DNA of 5,562 nucleotides from Chloroflexota bacterium (GTDB taxonomy: Bacteria; Chloroflexota; Anaerolineae; Anaerolineales; UBA4823), in NCBI GenBank assembly GCA_021849525.1, contig JAJZSS010000146.1:1-5562 (forward strand). Direction: 5' to 3'. The translations under genes were made by a program, and so were the position numbers. The notes beneath the pieces are model-generated. The model made no database searches and was not told the origin of the DNA. It saw only the letters and a program-made list of their open reading frames with translations. Below are positions 1 through 5,274 of the stretch, one piece after another (the first letter of the stretch is position 1; each line of letters opens with the position of its first letter).

Positions 1-392
1 TCTCCTTCCAGGGCCAGGTTTTCCTGGCGGAAGATGGCGGCTTCAGTGCGCATGTTGCGCAGGGGAACAGCGAAACCTTCCGGCTCCAGCCTGCTGGCGA
101 GGAGCTTCTCTTTGAGCTTTTGATCCCATTCGTTGGCGCGAGGGTAAATCTCATCGACGTATTTCTTATAGCGGCGCTCGGCTTCCTGGTCGGTGGTGTC
201 CACGGTGATAGCGACCGACAGCCGGGAAAACCATTCACTGATCAGGTTGTGCAGGCGAGTCCAATCTGCCATCCAGGCGTGAAGTGTTTCGTGGGTAAGG
301 GGGCGAGCGTCCAACTCGATCACAAAGGGCTCCAGCTGGCTCCATGACCAGTCCTGAATTTCAGCAACCGTGGTGGGTAACTTGGCAGGCAT
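1..392 (-). CDS. M3 family oligoendopeptidase (PepF-like), N-terminal part only
   Basis: This is the first 130 codons of a gene whose 3' end lies beyond the left edge. The protein starts MPAKLPTTVAEIQDWSW. It is Trp-rich and helical, and contains 'LTHETLHAWMADWTRLH', 'TTDQEAERRYKKYVDEI', 'LLASRLEPEGFAVPLRNM' and 'EAAIFRQENLALEGE'. From memory this is the N-terminal helical region of bacterial M3 zinc metallopeptidases of the oligoendopeptidase F type, which are about 550-600 residues long and cleave short peptides in the cytoplasm. The HExxH zinc site is in the C-terminal half and cannot be seen here, so activity is unchecked. No signal peptide is present. The ATG is supported by an AGGAGA Shine-Dalgarno 9 bases upstream. 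The gene lies 62 bases downstream of gatA on the same strand and could be read from the same transcript. No clear promoter was found in the gap. Confidence 0.8.
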   Translation of the reverse strand, partial: MPAKLPTTVAEIQDWSWSQLEPFVIELDARPLTHETLHAWMADWTRLHNLISEWFSRLSVAITVDTTDQEAERRYKKYVDEIYPRANEWDQKLKEKLLASRLEPEGFAVPLRNMRTEAAIFRQENLALEG

Positions 393-401
393 TATTCGTT
401 C

Positions 402-407
402 TCTCCT
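402..407 (-). promoter_or_regulatory. Shine-Dalgarno for the M3 peptidase gene
   Basis: AGGAGA read on the minus strand, 9 bases before the ATG at 392-390. It fixes the start of the oligoendopeptidase and contrasts with gatA and gatC, which have no such site. Confidence 0.7.
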
Positions 408-454
408 AGAATAAAAGAAAATGGTTGAGGCCAGCGCTGGGCTGGATGAGTGAA

Positions 455-1939
455 TTACACAGCCGGACTTTGCAGATGCCAGGCTGTAATTTGCTGGTAA
501 GCGTGCGCAGCCTGGAAAAGCAGCGGCTCTTGATAATGACGACCCATTAATTGCATACCAACAGGCAGCCCTTGAGGATCAAATCCGACCGGAAAAGCCA
601 GCCCCGGCACACCTGCAAGGTTGGCGGGCAGGGTAAAGACATCTTCCAGGTACATGGCGAGGGGGTCATCGCCATGCTCGCCGATGCGAAAAGCGGTAGT
701 AGGGGCGATGGGAGCGGCGATCAGATCGACCTGCTCGAAGGCCCGCTCAAAATCGCGGCGGATCAAGGTGCGTACTTTCTGGGCCTGGGCGTAATAGGCA
801 TCATAATAGCCGGCAGACAGGGCATAGGTGCCGAGCATGATGCGGCGCTTGACTTCGGGGCCGAATTTTTCGCCGCGGGTCTGGCAGTACACATCCCAGA
901 GAGCTTCGGCGGGCAGGCGCGGGCCGTAGCGGATGCCATCGAAGCGAGCCAGGTTGGCAGAGGCTTCTGCCGGGGCGAGCAGGTAATAGACCGGCAGGGC
1001 GTATTCGGTATGCGGCAGGCTGACCGGCAGCACTTCGATGTGTAAATCGTTCTGGAAGACCTGGATCGCCTGGCGGACAGCCGCCTCGACGGCGGGCTGG
1101 ATGCCCTGAATGAAGTATTCGTCCGGCACGCCGATGCGCAGGGTTTTCAGACTCGAATGGTCGCTAACAGAAGGAAATGGCTCATCCACGGGTAGGTCGA
1201 GGGTGGTGGCATCGCGCAGGTCGTGCCCGGCTATCAGGCGGTAAAGCATCGCTACCTCGGCGGCGCTGTGCCCCAGCACACCAACCACGTCCAGGGAAGA
1301 GCCGTAGGCGATGAGACCATAGCGCGAGACACGGCCATAGGTGGGTTTAATGCCAGTGACACCGCAGAAAGAAGCTGGCTGGCGCACGCTGCCACCGGTA
1401 TCGGTGCCTAAAGCAACCGGCGCCAGGCGGGCAGCAACAGCGGCAGCGCTGCCGCCGCTCGATCCACCCGGGACGCGCTGCGGGTCCCAGGGGTTGCGGG
1501 TAACCCCGTAAGCCGAATTTTCGGTGGAAGAGCCCATCGCAAATTCGTCGGTGTTGGTCTTGCCGAGGATGATTACACCGGCTGCCAGCAGACGTTCTAC
1601 AACCGTAGCATTGAATGGAGGAATATAGTTCTCGAGCATACGCGAGCCGGCAGTGCAGGGCAAGCCCTGCACGCAAAGCACATCTTTGATGGCAACCGGG
1701 AGGCCGGTGAGCGGAGGCAGGGGAGTCTTGGCGCCGCGGCGGTTGGGCTGCAAGCGGCGGTCGGCAAGCCGGGCCTGTTCCAGGGCCTGCTCGGCAGCCA
1801 GGGTGATGAAGGCGTGCAAATCCGGCTCCAGGCGCTCGATGCGGGCCAGGTAAGCCCGGGTCAGCTCCAGGCTGGTGAACTCACCTTCTCGCAGGGCGTG
1901 CAGTGTCTGGGGCAGGGTCAGCTCGGTGAGATCGCTCAT
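455..1939 (-). CDS. gatA: Aspartyl/glutamyl-tRNA amidotransferase subunit A
   Basis: GatA is the glutaminase subunit of the cytoplasmic GatCAB complex. It releases ammonia from glutamine, and GatB uses the ammonia to amidate Glu-tRNA(Gln) and often Asp-tRNA(Asn). The 494 residues match the usual length of about 480-490 and cover the whole amidase-signature fold. The Ser-cisSer-Lys triad is visible: Lys85 in PVAIKDV, Ser160 in [15 protein letters not shown], and the nucleophile Ser184 in [16 protein letters not shown]. The spacings 85-160-184 equal those of Staphylococcus aureus GatA (79-154-178). Further family signatures are [20 protein letters not shown] (126-145), [13 protein letters not shown] (196-208), [19 protein letters not shown] (321-339) and [10 protein letters not shown] near the C terminus. 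The start is the ATG 21 bases after the gatC stop. It has no obvious Shine-Dalgarno, which suggests translational coupling to gatC. No truncation or frameshift is seen. Confusion with another amidase is unlikely given the adjacent gatC. Confidence 0.98.
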   Translation of the reverse strand: MSDLTELTLPQTLHALREGEFTSLELTRAYLARIERLEPDLHAFITLAAEQALEQARLADRRLQPNRRGAKTPLPPLTGLPVAIKDVLCVQGLPCTAGSRMLENYIPPFNATVVERLLAAGVIILGKTNTDEFAMGSSTENSAYGVTRNPWDPQRVPGGSSGGSAAAVAARLAPVALGTDTGGSVRQPASFCGVTGIKPTYGRVSRYGLIAYGSSLDVVGVLGHSAAEVAMLYRLIAGHDLRDATTLDLPVDEPFPSVSDHSSLKTLRIGVPDEYFIQGIQPAVEAAVRQAIQVFQNDLHIEVLPVSLPHTEYALPVYYLLAPAEASANLARFDGIRYGPRLPAEALWDVYCQTRGEKFGPEVKRRIMLGTYALSAGYYDAYYAQAQKVRTLIRRDFERAFEQVDLIAAPIAPTTAFRIGEHGDDPLAMYLEDVFTLPANLAGVPGLAFPVGFDPQGLPVGMQLMGRHYQEPLLFQAAHAYQQITAWHLQSPAV

Positions 1940-1960
1940 GGTTGTCGGCTTGCGAAGGGA

Positions 1961-2251
1961 TCAATCCAGGATGGGTGGAACGCGGAACTGGTCGGCTTCC
2001 CAATCCGGGGCGTTGCTGGCGAGATCGCCGGGGGTGAGGCATGGGCCGGGCTCATCGGGGCGCAGGACGCTGCGGGGGGGCAGAACGCTGGAGGTGGGGG
2101 GTATATCGGATGTGTCCAGGGTCTGCAGGCGGGCAGCGTACTCGAGGATCGCCGAAAGCTGTTGGCGGTAACGGTCTTTTTCTTCCGGGGTCAGGCTCAG
2201 GCGGGCAAGATTGGCGATGTGTTCTACGTCCTGGGGGGTCAGATCTGACAT
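1961..2251 (-). CDS. gatC: Aspartyl/glutamyl-tRNA amidotransferase subunit C
   Basis: GatC is the small subunit that wraps around GatA and GatB and stabilises the GatCAB complex. The 96 residues are typical for the family. The N-terminal helical part (MSDLTPQDVEHIANLARLSL, then TPEEKDRYRQQL and ILEYAARLQTLDTSDIPPT) is the standard GatC helix pair. The tail has the family ending LRPDEPGP...LASNAPDWE...FRVPPIL. The reading frame stays open upstream to 2608, but those codons lie antisense-like across the esterase gene and show no GatC similarity. The ATG at 2251-2249 starts exactly where the family begins. There is no Shine-Dalgarno. Instead a TGTTATAAT extended -10 box ends 6 bases before the ATG, so the transcript is probably leaderless. 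gatA follows after 21 bases. Confidence 0.96.
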   Translation of the reverse strand: MSDLTPQDVEHIANLARLSLTPEEKDRYRQQLSAILEYAARLQTLDTSDIPPTSSVLPPRSVLRPDEPGPCLTPGDLASNAPDWEADQFRVPPILD

Positions 2252-2257
2252 GGGTGG

Positions 2258-2266
2258 ATTATAACA
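2258..2266 (-). promoter_or_regulatory. Extended -10 promoter of gatCA, leaderless
   Basis: The minus strand reads TGT-TATAAT, a perfect -10 hexamer (2263-2258) with the TGn extension (2266-2264). It lies in the 38-base gap between the esterase stop and the gatC ATG. Six bases (2257-2252) separate it from the A of the ATG at 2251, so a start 7 bases after the box would coincide with the first base of the codon. No TTGACA-like -35 is visible at 16-18 bases, as is common with extended -10 promoters. Confidence 0.65.
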
Positions 2267-2289
2267 TGCTGCAAATTCAGGCGCTGCGC

Positions 2290-3300
2290 TCACCAGTCGC
2301 TGGCATACCAGCGGATGTATTCCTCCAGGTGGGCCTGCCAGTAGGCTTCTTCGTGATAGCCGGAAAAGAGATACCATTCGTGGGGGATGTCGCGCTCGGT
2401 AAGCAGATTTTCGAACCACCTGGCTGAGCTGAGGATTTGAGGGCGATCTTTTTCGCCGATGTCGAGGTAAATGCGCGGGTATTCGCCGGGCGGGATGGCA
2501 GCCAGCCAGCGGCGGATATAAGGGGTGTCGCTCCAGAAGACGGGCAGGCTGTGCCCGCCGATGGCGCCAAATAATTCCCAGCGTGAGAGGCCCAGATGGA
2601 CGGCCCACCCTGCTCCCCGCGAAAGACCACCAATGGCGCGGTGGGTGCGATCGTCCAGGGTGCGGTAGTGGTTGTCGACATAGGGAATCAATTCCTCCGC
2701 CAGGACCGCGCCGAACAGATCCTCGGCGGGCGGTCCCCAGGAACGGTCGCGGGGCAGGACTAATATGAAAGGAGAAATCTCGCCACTGCTAACCAGGGAA
2801 TTCATGGTCTCATCGGCGCCCAGGCGATCCCACTGGTCGTGGTTGTAGCTCTGCCCGTGGATCAAGTACAGCACCGGATAACGGCGCTCGGGCTGCTCGG
2901 CGTAGCAGGGCGGCAGGTATACACCGTATTCCATGGGTAAGCGCAAGCGGTTGCTGGTCAGGCTGGCTTGCTCGGTCCTGCCGGGGGTCTTCCAGCACGC
3001 CAGGGGGGTGGGGGTGAGGGTCTGGGAAGGGGTGAGCGTCGGTGCGAGGGTGGCGGTCCGGGTGGGAGACGGTGAATGGGTTGCGGTGGGTATAAAGGGG
3101 GTCTCCGTGGGAAGGACTGCCGGTGCCGAAGGGGGTTGGGTGTTTTGTGAGGAAATTTGAGCCGGATTGGGTACCTGGCAGGCGAATAAACAAGCGGGGA
3201 TAAGCCAGACAGCCAGCCTGAGTGCTTGCCTGGCGAACTGGCGCAGGCCAACGCGAGGACTGCGGTATGAGAGGGTGGAGAAAACTGAACGGTTTGGCAT
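2290..3300 (-). CDS. Predicted lipoprotein esterase, esterase D / alpha-beta hydrolase family
   Basis: This is a 336-residue secreted hydrolase in three parts. Residues 1-41 form a long basic n-region and a hydrophobic stretch (LRLAVWLIPACLFAC) ending in a plausible lipobox, LFAC, with Cys41 as the lipidated residue. Residues about 44-100 are a Pro/Thr/Ser-rich linker. Residues about 101-336 are an alpha/beta hydrolase of the putative esterase family (esterase D / antigen 85 style). The catalytic domain shows YGVYLPPCY, a YPVLYLIHG oxyanion strand (141-149), the nucleophile elbow GGLSRG with Ser227, a likely acid Asp285 in LDIGEKD, and His316 in SGYHEEAYW. Cys102 and Cys132 could form a disulfide. 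The likely role is ester hydrolysis on the outer face of the membrane; the substrate is unknown. The start codon lacks a clear Shine-Dalgarno, but a TATACT box lies 18 bases upstream. The stop is 38 bases before gatC. Family call is firm, lipidation probable, substrate not predictable. Confidence 0.87.
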   Translation of the reverse strand: MPNRSVFSTLSYRSPRVGLRQFARQALRLAVWLIPACLFACQVPNPAQISSQNTQPPSAPAVLPTETPFIPTATHSPSPTRTATLAPTLTPSQTLTPTPLACWKTPGRTEQASLTSNRLRLPMEYGVYLPPCYAEQPERRYPVLYLIHGQSYNHDQWDRLGADETMNSLVSSGEISPFILVLPRDRSWGPPAEDLFGAVLAEELIPYVDNHYRTLDDRTHRAIGGLSRGAGWAVHLGLSRWELFGAIGGHSLPVFWSDTPYIRRWLAAIPPGEYPRIYLDIGEKDRPQILSSARWFENLLTERDIPHEWYLFSGYHEEAYWQAHLEEYIRWYASDW

Positions 3301-3317
3301 AACGCTGCTGACAGGAA

Positions 3318-3323
3318 AGTATA
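3318..3323 (-). promoter_or_regulatory. Candidate -10 box for the esterase gene
   Basis: The minus strand reads TATACT (5 of 6 to TATAAT), followed by TTCCTGTCAGCAGCGTT and the ATG at 3300. Transcription would start about 10 bases before the ATG. No convincing -35 hexamer is seen. A GTTTAAAC palindrome at 3327-3334 lies just upstream of the box. Confidence 0.35.
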
Positions 3324-3339
3324 ACCGTTTAAACTACAC

Positions 3340-3363
3340 CGCCGCAGGGGCTCGCCTGCGGCG
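3340..3363 (-). terminator. GC-rich hairpin after spoVS, possible terminator
   Basis: A perfect 9-base-pair stem (arms 3340-3348 and 3355-3363, CGCCGCAGG pairing with CCTGCGGCG) encloses a 6-base loop. It lies 67 bases beyond the spoVS stop and just upstream of the esterase promoter, where a terminator is expected. The tract after it on the minus strand is GTGTAGTTT, with only a short T run, so it is a weak intrinsic terminator at best. Confidence 0.45.
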
Positions 3364-3430
3364 CGTCAAAGGATCAGACAAGAAAGGGTCTGTTTATGGC
3401 GCTTTCAATGTTCCATCACCGAAGCGGAGG

Positions 3431-3691
3431 CTAGCGCGCCTCGACAACGAACTTGATCGCGGTCCGAACTTTTCCGTCGATCTCAACATCAACGAATTCG
3501 GGTATAAAGACGATATCGTAACCGTCTTCTTTGAGATAGCCTTTCGCGAGCGCCAGAGCCTTCACGGCCTGGTTGACTGCGATGGCGCCGATAGCCTGGA
3601 CTTCGGCATGTTTGTTCTCGCGAAAAACTCCGGCAATGGCGCCCGCCACGGCGGAGGTGCGGGAAGTTCCAGAGACTTTGATGATATCCAT
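3431..3691 (-). CDS. spoVS: Stage V sporulation protein S homologue
   Basis: The protein has 86 residues, the same length as Bacillus subtilis SpoVS, and matches it along its whole length by memory. Signatures are MDIIKVSGTSRTSAVAGAIA at the N terminus, GVFRENKHAEVQAIGA (21-36), NQAVKALALAKGYL (40-53), IVFIPEFVDVEIDGKVRTAI (60-79) and the VVEAR ending. SpoVS is a small Alba-like alpha/beta protein. In B. subtilis it acts in spore coat assembly and septation, but homologues occur in many bacteria that do not form endospores, where the role is unclear; nucleic-acid binding is suggested by the fold. The start is fixed by GGGAGG 8 bases upstream. It is transcribed divergently from the membrane-protein pair at 3879. 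No sporulation gene is seen nearby, so a sporulation role here should not be assumed. Confidence 0.96.
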   Translation of the reverse strand: MDIIKVSGTSRTSAVAGAIAGVFRENKHAEVQAIGAIAVNQAVKALALAKGYLKEDGYDIVFIPEFVDVEIDGKVRTAIKFVVEAR

Positions 3692-3699
3692 CGTTGGTG

Positions 3700-3705
3700 C
3701 CTCCC
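3700..3705 (-). promoter_or_regulatory. Shine-Dalgarno of spoVS
   Basis: GGGAGG on the minus strand, 8 bases before the ATG at 3691-3689. It supports the start that gives the canonical 86-residue protein. Confidence 0.8.
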
Positions 3706-3766
3706 TGGCGAAGGTGTGGCTTCTATCTGTGCAAATGCAGGCGCATTCGATGAAGAACCTATATTA

Positions 3767-3795
3767 ATTTTACAAGATATTTGGTGGGGAAGCAA
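3767..3795 (-). promoter_or_regulatory. Candidate spoVS promoter
   Basis: On the minus strand TTGCTT (3795-3790) and TAAAAT (3772-3767) are separated by exactly 17 bases. They match the housekeeping consensus at 3 of 6 and 5 of 6 positions. The predicted start near 3760 would give a leader of about 70 bases before the spoVS ATG. The site lies in the most AT-rich stretch of an otherwise GC-rich window. Confidence 0.4.
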
Positions 3796-3841
3796 GCATG
3801 ATTTTAATATTTATTGGATTACCCTGCGGGGTTTTTCCCTC

Positions 3842-3870
3842 TTGCCCCTCAGGGGGGTCTGTGGCAGAAT
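3842..3870 (+). promoter_or_regulatory. Candidate promoter of the membrane-protein pair
   Basis: TTGCCC (3842-3847) and CAGAAT (3865-3870) are 17 bases apart, each matching the housekeeping consensus at 4 of 6 positions. A start 7 bases after the -10 box would be 3877, two bases before the ATG at 3879. No Shine-Dalgarno precedes that ATG, so the transcript may be leaderless or nearly so, as proposed for gatC. Confidence 0.35.
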
Positions 3871-3878
3871 AAAAAGCT

Positions 3879-4229
3879 ATGGGTAGATGGATAGGTTTTT
3901 TGATTGCCATTTTGATCGGGATTGCCGGTGGATTGTTCTACGGCTGGGAGATCAGCCCGGTGGAGTATGTGGACACTTCTCCGGACACGCTGAGTATTGA
4001 TTACAAGACCGATTACGTGCTTATGGCGGCCGAAGCCTACCAGGTTGAAAATGACCCGGCTCTGGCGGTGCAGCGCCTGGCAGTCCTGGGAGGCGACCCA
4101 ATCGAGATGGTGGTGCAGGCGATTCTTTCGGCGGAGAGGAACGGCTATATCGATAGCGACCTGGCGCTGATGCGCCAGCTCTCCGAAGCCCTGCAAGCCT
4201 GGCATTTGCAAGCGGGGCAAGGCTCATGA
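3879..4229 (+). CDS. Small membrane-anchored protein with PVEYVDT motif, first of a tandem paralogous pair
   Basis: This 116-residue protein of unknown function has one N-terminal membrane helix (about 4-22, IGFLIAILIGIAGGLFYGW) after a short basic start (MGR). That predicts an N-in orientation with the rest outside. Just after the helix comes PVEYVDTSP (27-35), then DYKTDYVLMAAEAY (41-54) and a helical region rich in Ala/Leu to the end. From residue 20 it aligns with the next gene without gaps over about 55 residues, with roughly 25 identities counted by hand. It lacks the linker and C-terminal domain of its neighbour. Its stop overlaps the next start by 4 bases (ATGA), so translation is probably coupled. 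No Shine-Dalgarno is visible. I do not recognise a named family. A role as a membrane-bound partner of the second protein is inference. Confidence 0.85.
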   Translation: MGRWIGFLIAILIGIAGGLFYGWEISPVEYVDTSPDTLSIDYKTDYVLMAAEAYQVENDPALAVQRLAVLGGDPIEMVVQAILSAERNGYIDSDLALMRQLSEALQAWHLQAGQGS

Positions 4230-5173
4230 ACCGGGATCACCGCGAGAATCGCGGCCCCTGGTATCTGCTCACCGGCCTGATCGTGGGCTTTGTGTTGGGC
4301 TTGCTGTATACCTGGGCGGTGCAGCCGGTAGAATACGTGGATACGAACCCGGCATCCCTGCGAGTGGATTATAAGGATCGCTACCGGGCGATGATCGCCG
4401 CGGCTTACCAGTATAACCATGATCTGGTGCGGGCGCAGGCCCGGCTGGAATTATTAAATGATGAGGACCTGGTGCGAGCTCTCACCGAGCAGGCGCAGCG
4501 CACTCTGGGAGTAGGCGGCGACCAGGCCGAGGCCGGGTCGCTGGGCGAGCTGGCAGCTGCTCTGGATGTTGTAATAGCTCAAGCTTCGGGTGCAGGTTCT
4601 GCCGGGATCAGCTCACCGGAAGTCCGCACACCGACGCACACCCCAGAACCGGCTTTGACCTCGACGGTACAGCCCAGCTCGACGGCCACAGAGACCCCTG
4701 AGTCGCCCCTGGATACAATCCTTCCTGAAGCGACGCAGAGCGAGTCCACCCTGGCGGTAACCGCCACGATCACCCGGACGCCGCGCCCCTCGGCAACCCC
4801 CAGCCCGACGCCCACCGAGACTCCAACGCGCACTCCCACCAGCACGCCGGCGGCGCCTTTTGTACTGCGCACGACACAGCGCCTGTGCGAGCAAAACCAG
4901 CCGGGAGGGCTGATCCAGGTGATTGCGCTGGACGCGGCAGAAGCGCAGATTGCCGGGGTTGAGGTGATCGTCACCTGGGATGGCGGTGAGGACCACTTCT
5001 ATACCGGTCTGCAGCCGGAGTTGGGCCGCGGCTACGCAGATTTTGACATGGCCGCAGACGTGGTGTACGCAGTGCGCCTGGCTGAAGCCGGGGAAACAGC
5101 CCGTGAGCTGAGCACGTTTACCTGCTCGGGCGGCTATCCTGGATCGTGGCGCATTACTTTCCAACAACCCTGA
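4226..5173 (+). CDS. Membrane-anchored PVEYVDT protein with Pro/Thr linker and C-terminal beta domain
   Basis: This 315-residue protein is the second paralogue. Residues 12-31 form a membrane helix after a charged N terminus (MNRDHRENRG), so the bulk is predicted outside. Residues 34-40 are PVEYVDT and 48-50 DYK, as in its neighbour, followed by a helical region to about 120. Residues about 130-210 are a linker of Pro, Thr and Ser (for example SPTPTETPTRTPTSTP). Residues 211-315 look beta-rich: GGLIQVIALDAA, IAGVEVIVTWDGGEDHFYTG, GRGYADFDMA, VVYAVRLAEAGE. The style resembles carboxypeptidase-regulatory or Cna-B-like sandwiches. Cys221 and Cys300 flank this domain and may form a disulfide. The start overlaps the previous stop by 4 bases; AAGG just upstream is a weak ribosome site. 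Function is not recognised. The arrangement fits a stalked extracellular binding module. Confidence 0.88.
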   Translation: MNRDHRENRGPWYLLTGLIVGFVLGLLYTWAVQPVEYVDTNPASLRVDYKDRYRAMIAAAYQYNHDLVRAQARLELLNDEDLVRALTEQAQRTLGVGGDQAEAGSLGELAAALDVVIAQASGAGSAGISSPEVRTPTHTPEPALTSTVQPSSTATETPESPLDTILPEATQSESTLAVTATITRTPRPSATPSPTPTETPTRTPTSTPAAPFVLRTTQRLCEQNQPGGLIQVIALDAAEAQIAGVEVIVTWDGGEDHFYTGLQPELGRGYADFDMAADVVYAVRLAEAGETARELSTFTCSGGYPGSWRITFQQP

Positions 5174-5239
5174 AGAATCCCCCAAATTCAAGCTTTTCAA
5201 CAGACTGATGATGAAAACAAACGCTACCCGTTAAGAGGG

Positions 5240-5245
5240 TATACT
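5240..5245 (+). promoter_or_regulatory. Candidate -10 box for the lipoprotein gene
   Basis: TATACT lies 29 bases before the GTG start, which would give a leader of about 23 bases containing the Shine-Dalgarno. It is the same hexamer, with the same following T, as the candidate box before the esterase (minus strand, 3323-3318). No good -35 is seen at 17 bases. The preceding 66 bases (5174-5239) contain no recognisable terminator for the upstream gene. Confidence 0.4.
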
Positions 5246-5261
5246 TGTCACTGAGTTTGAC

Positions 5262-5267
5262 AGGAGG
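5262..5267 (+). promoter_or_regulatory. Strong Shine-Dalgarno of the lipoprotein gene
   Basis: AGGAGG, the full consensus, 7 bases before the GTG at 5275. It decides the start: another GTG at 5273 reads straight into a stop, and the GTG at 5275 opens the signal peptide frame. Confidence 0.85.
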
Positions 5268-5274
5268 TGTAAGT

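Noticed and set aside
431..440. CCAGCGCTGG perfect 10-base palindrome between gatA and the peptidase gene, considered as a terminator
   Set aside because: It has no loop, and the T-rich tract begins 8 bases after it. It is more likely chance in GC-rich DNA than a hairpin terminator.
551..1045. A 164-codon open frame on the plus strand inside gatA
   Set aside because: It is the complement of the conserved C-terminal half of GatA. GC-rich coding DNA often leaves such antisense frames open.
1961..2608. Upstream extension of the gatC frame to a 215-residue protein
   Set aside because: The extra 119 residues lie over the 3' part of the esterase gene and have no GatC character. The ATG at 2251 gives the standard 96-residue protein.
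2933..3160. Open frames rich in Gly/Val on the plus strand opposite the esterase linker, and similar ones at 4579-4974 and 5154-5498 on the minus strand
   Set aside because: These are the complements of ACN/CCN linker codons, which read as Gly/Val/Arg-rich frames. They are not genes.
3376..3393. CAGAC...GTCTG small inverted repeat after spoVS
   Set aside because: There are only 5 base pairs and an 8-base loop; it is too weak to call a terminator next to the 9-base-pair stem at 3340-3363.
3740..3765. Sigma-H-like promoter for spoVS (AGG...GAAT), as known in Bacillus
   Set aside because: AGGTTC and GAAT are present on the minus strand, but only 6 bases apart instead of about 12-14, so the match is not credible.
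3692..3878. Small RNA or riboswitch in the divergent gap
   Set aside because: Only very short stems were found and no known riboswitch core could be recognised. The region is explained as a two-way promoter.
3167..3886. A 239-codon open frame on the plus strand across the esterase start, spoVS and the divergent gap
   Set aside because: It is antisense to spoVS, which is unmistakably real on the minus strand. Its translation resembles no family and it has no ribosome site.
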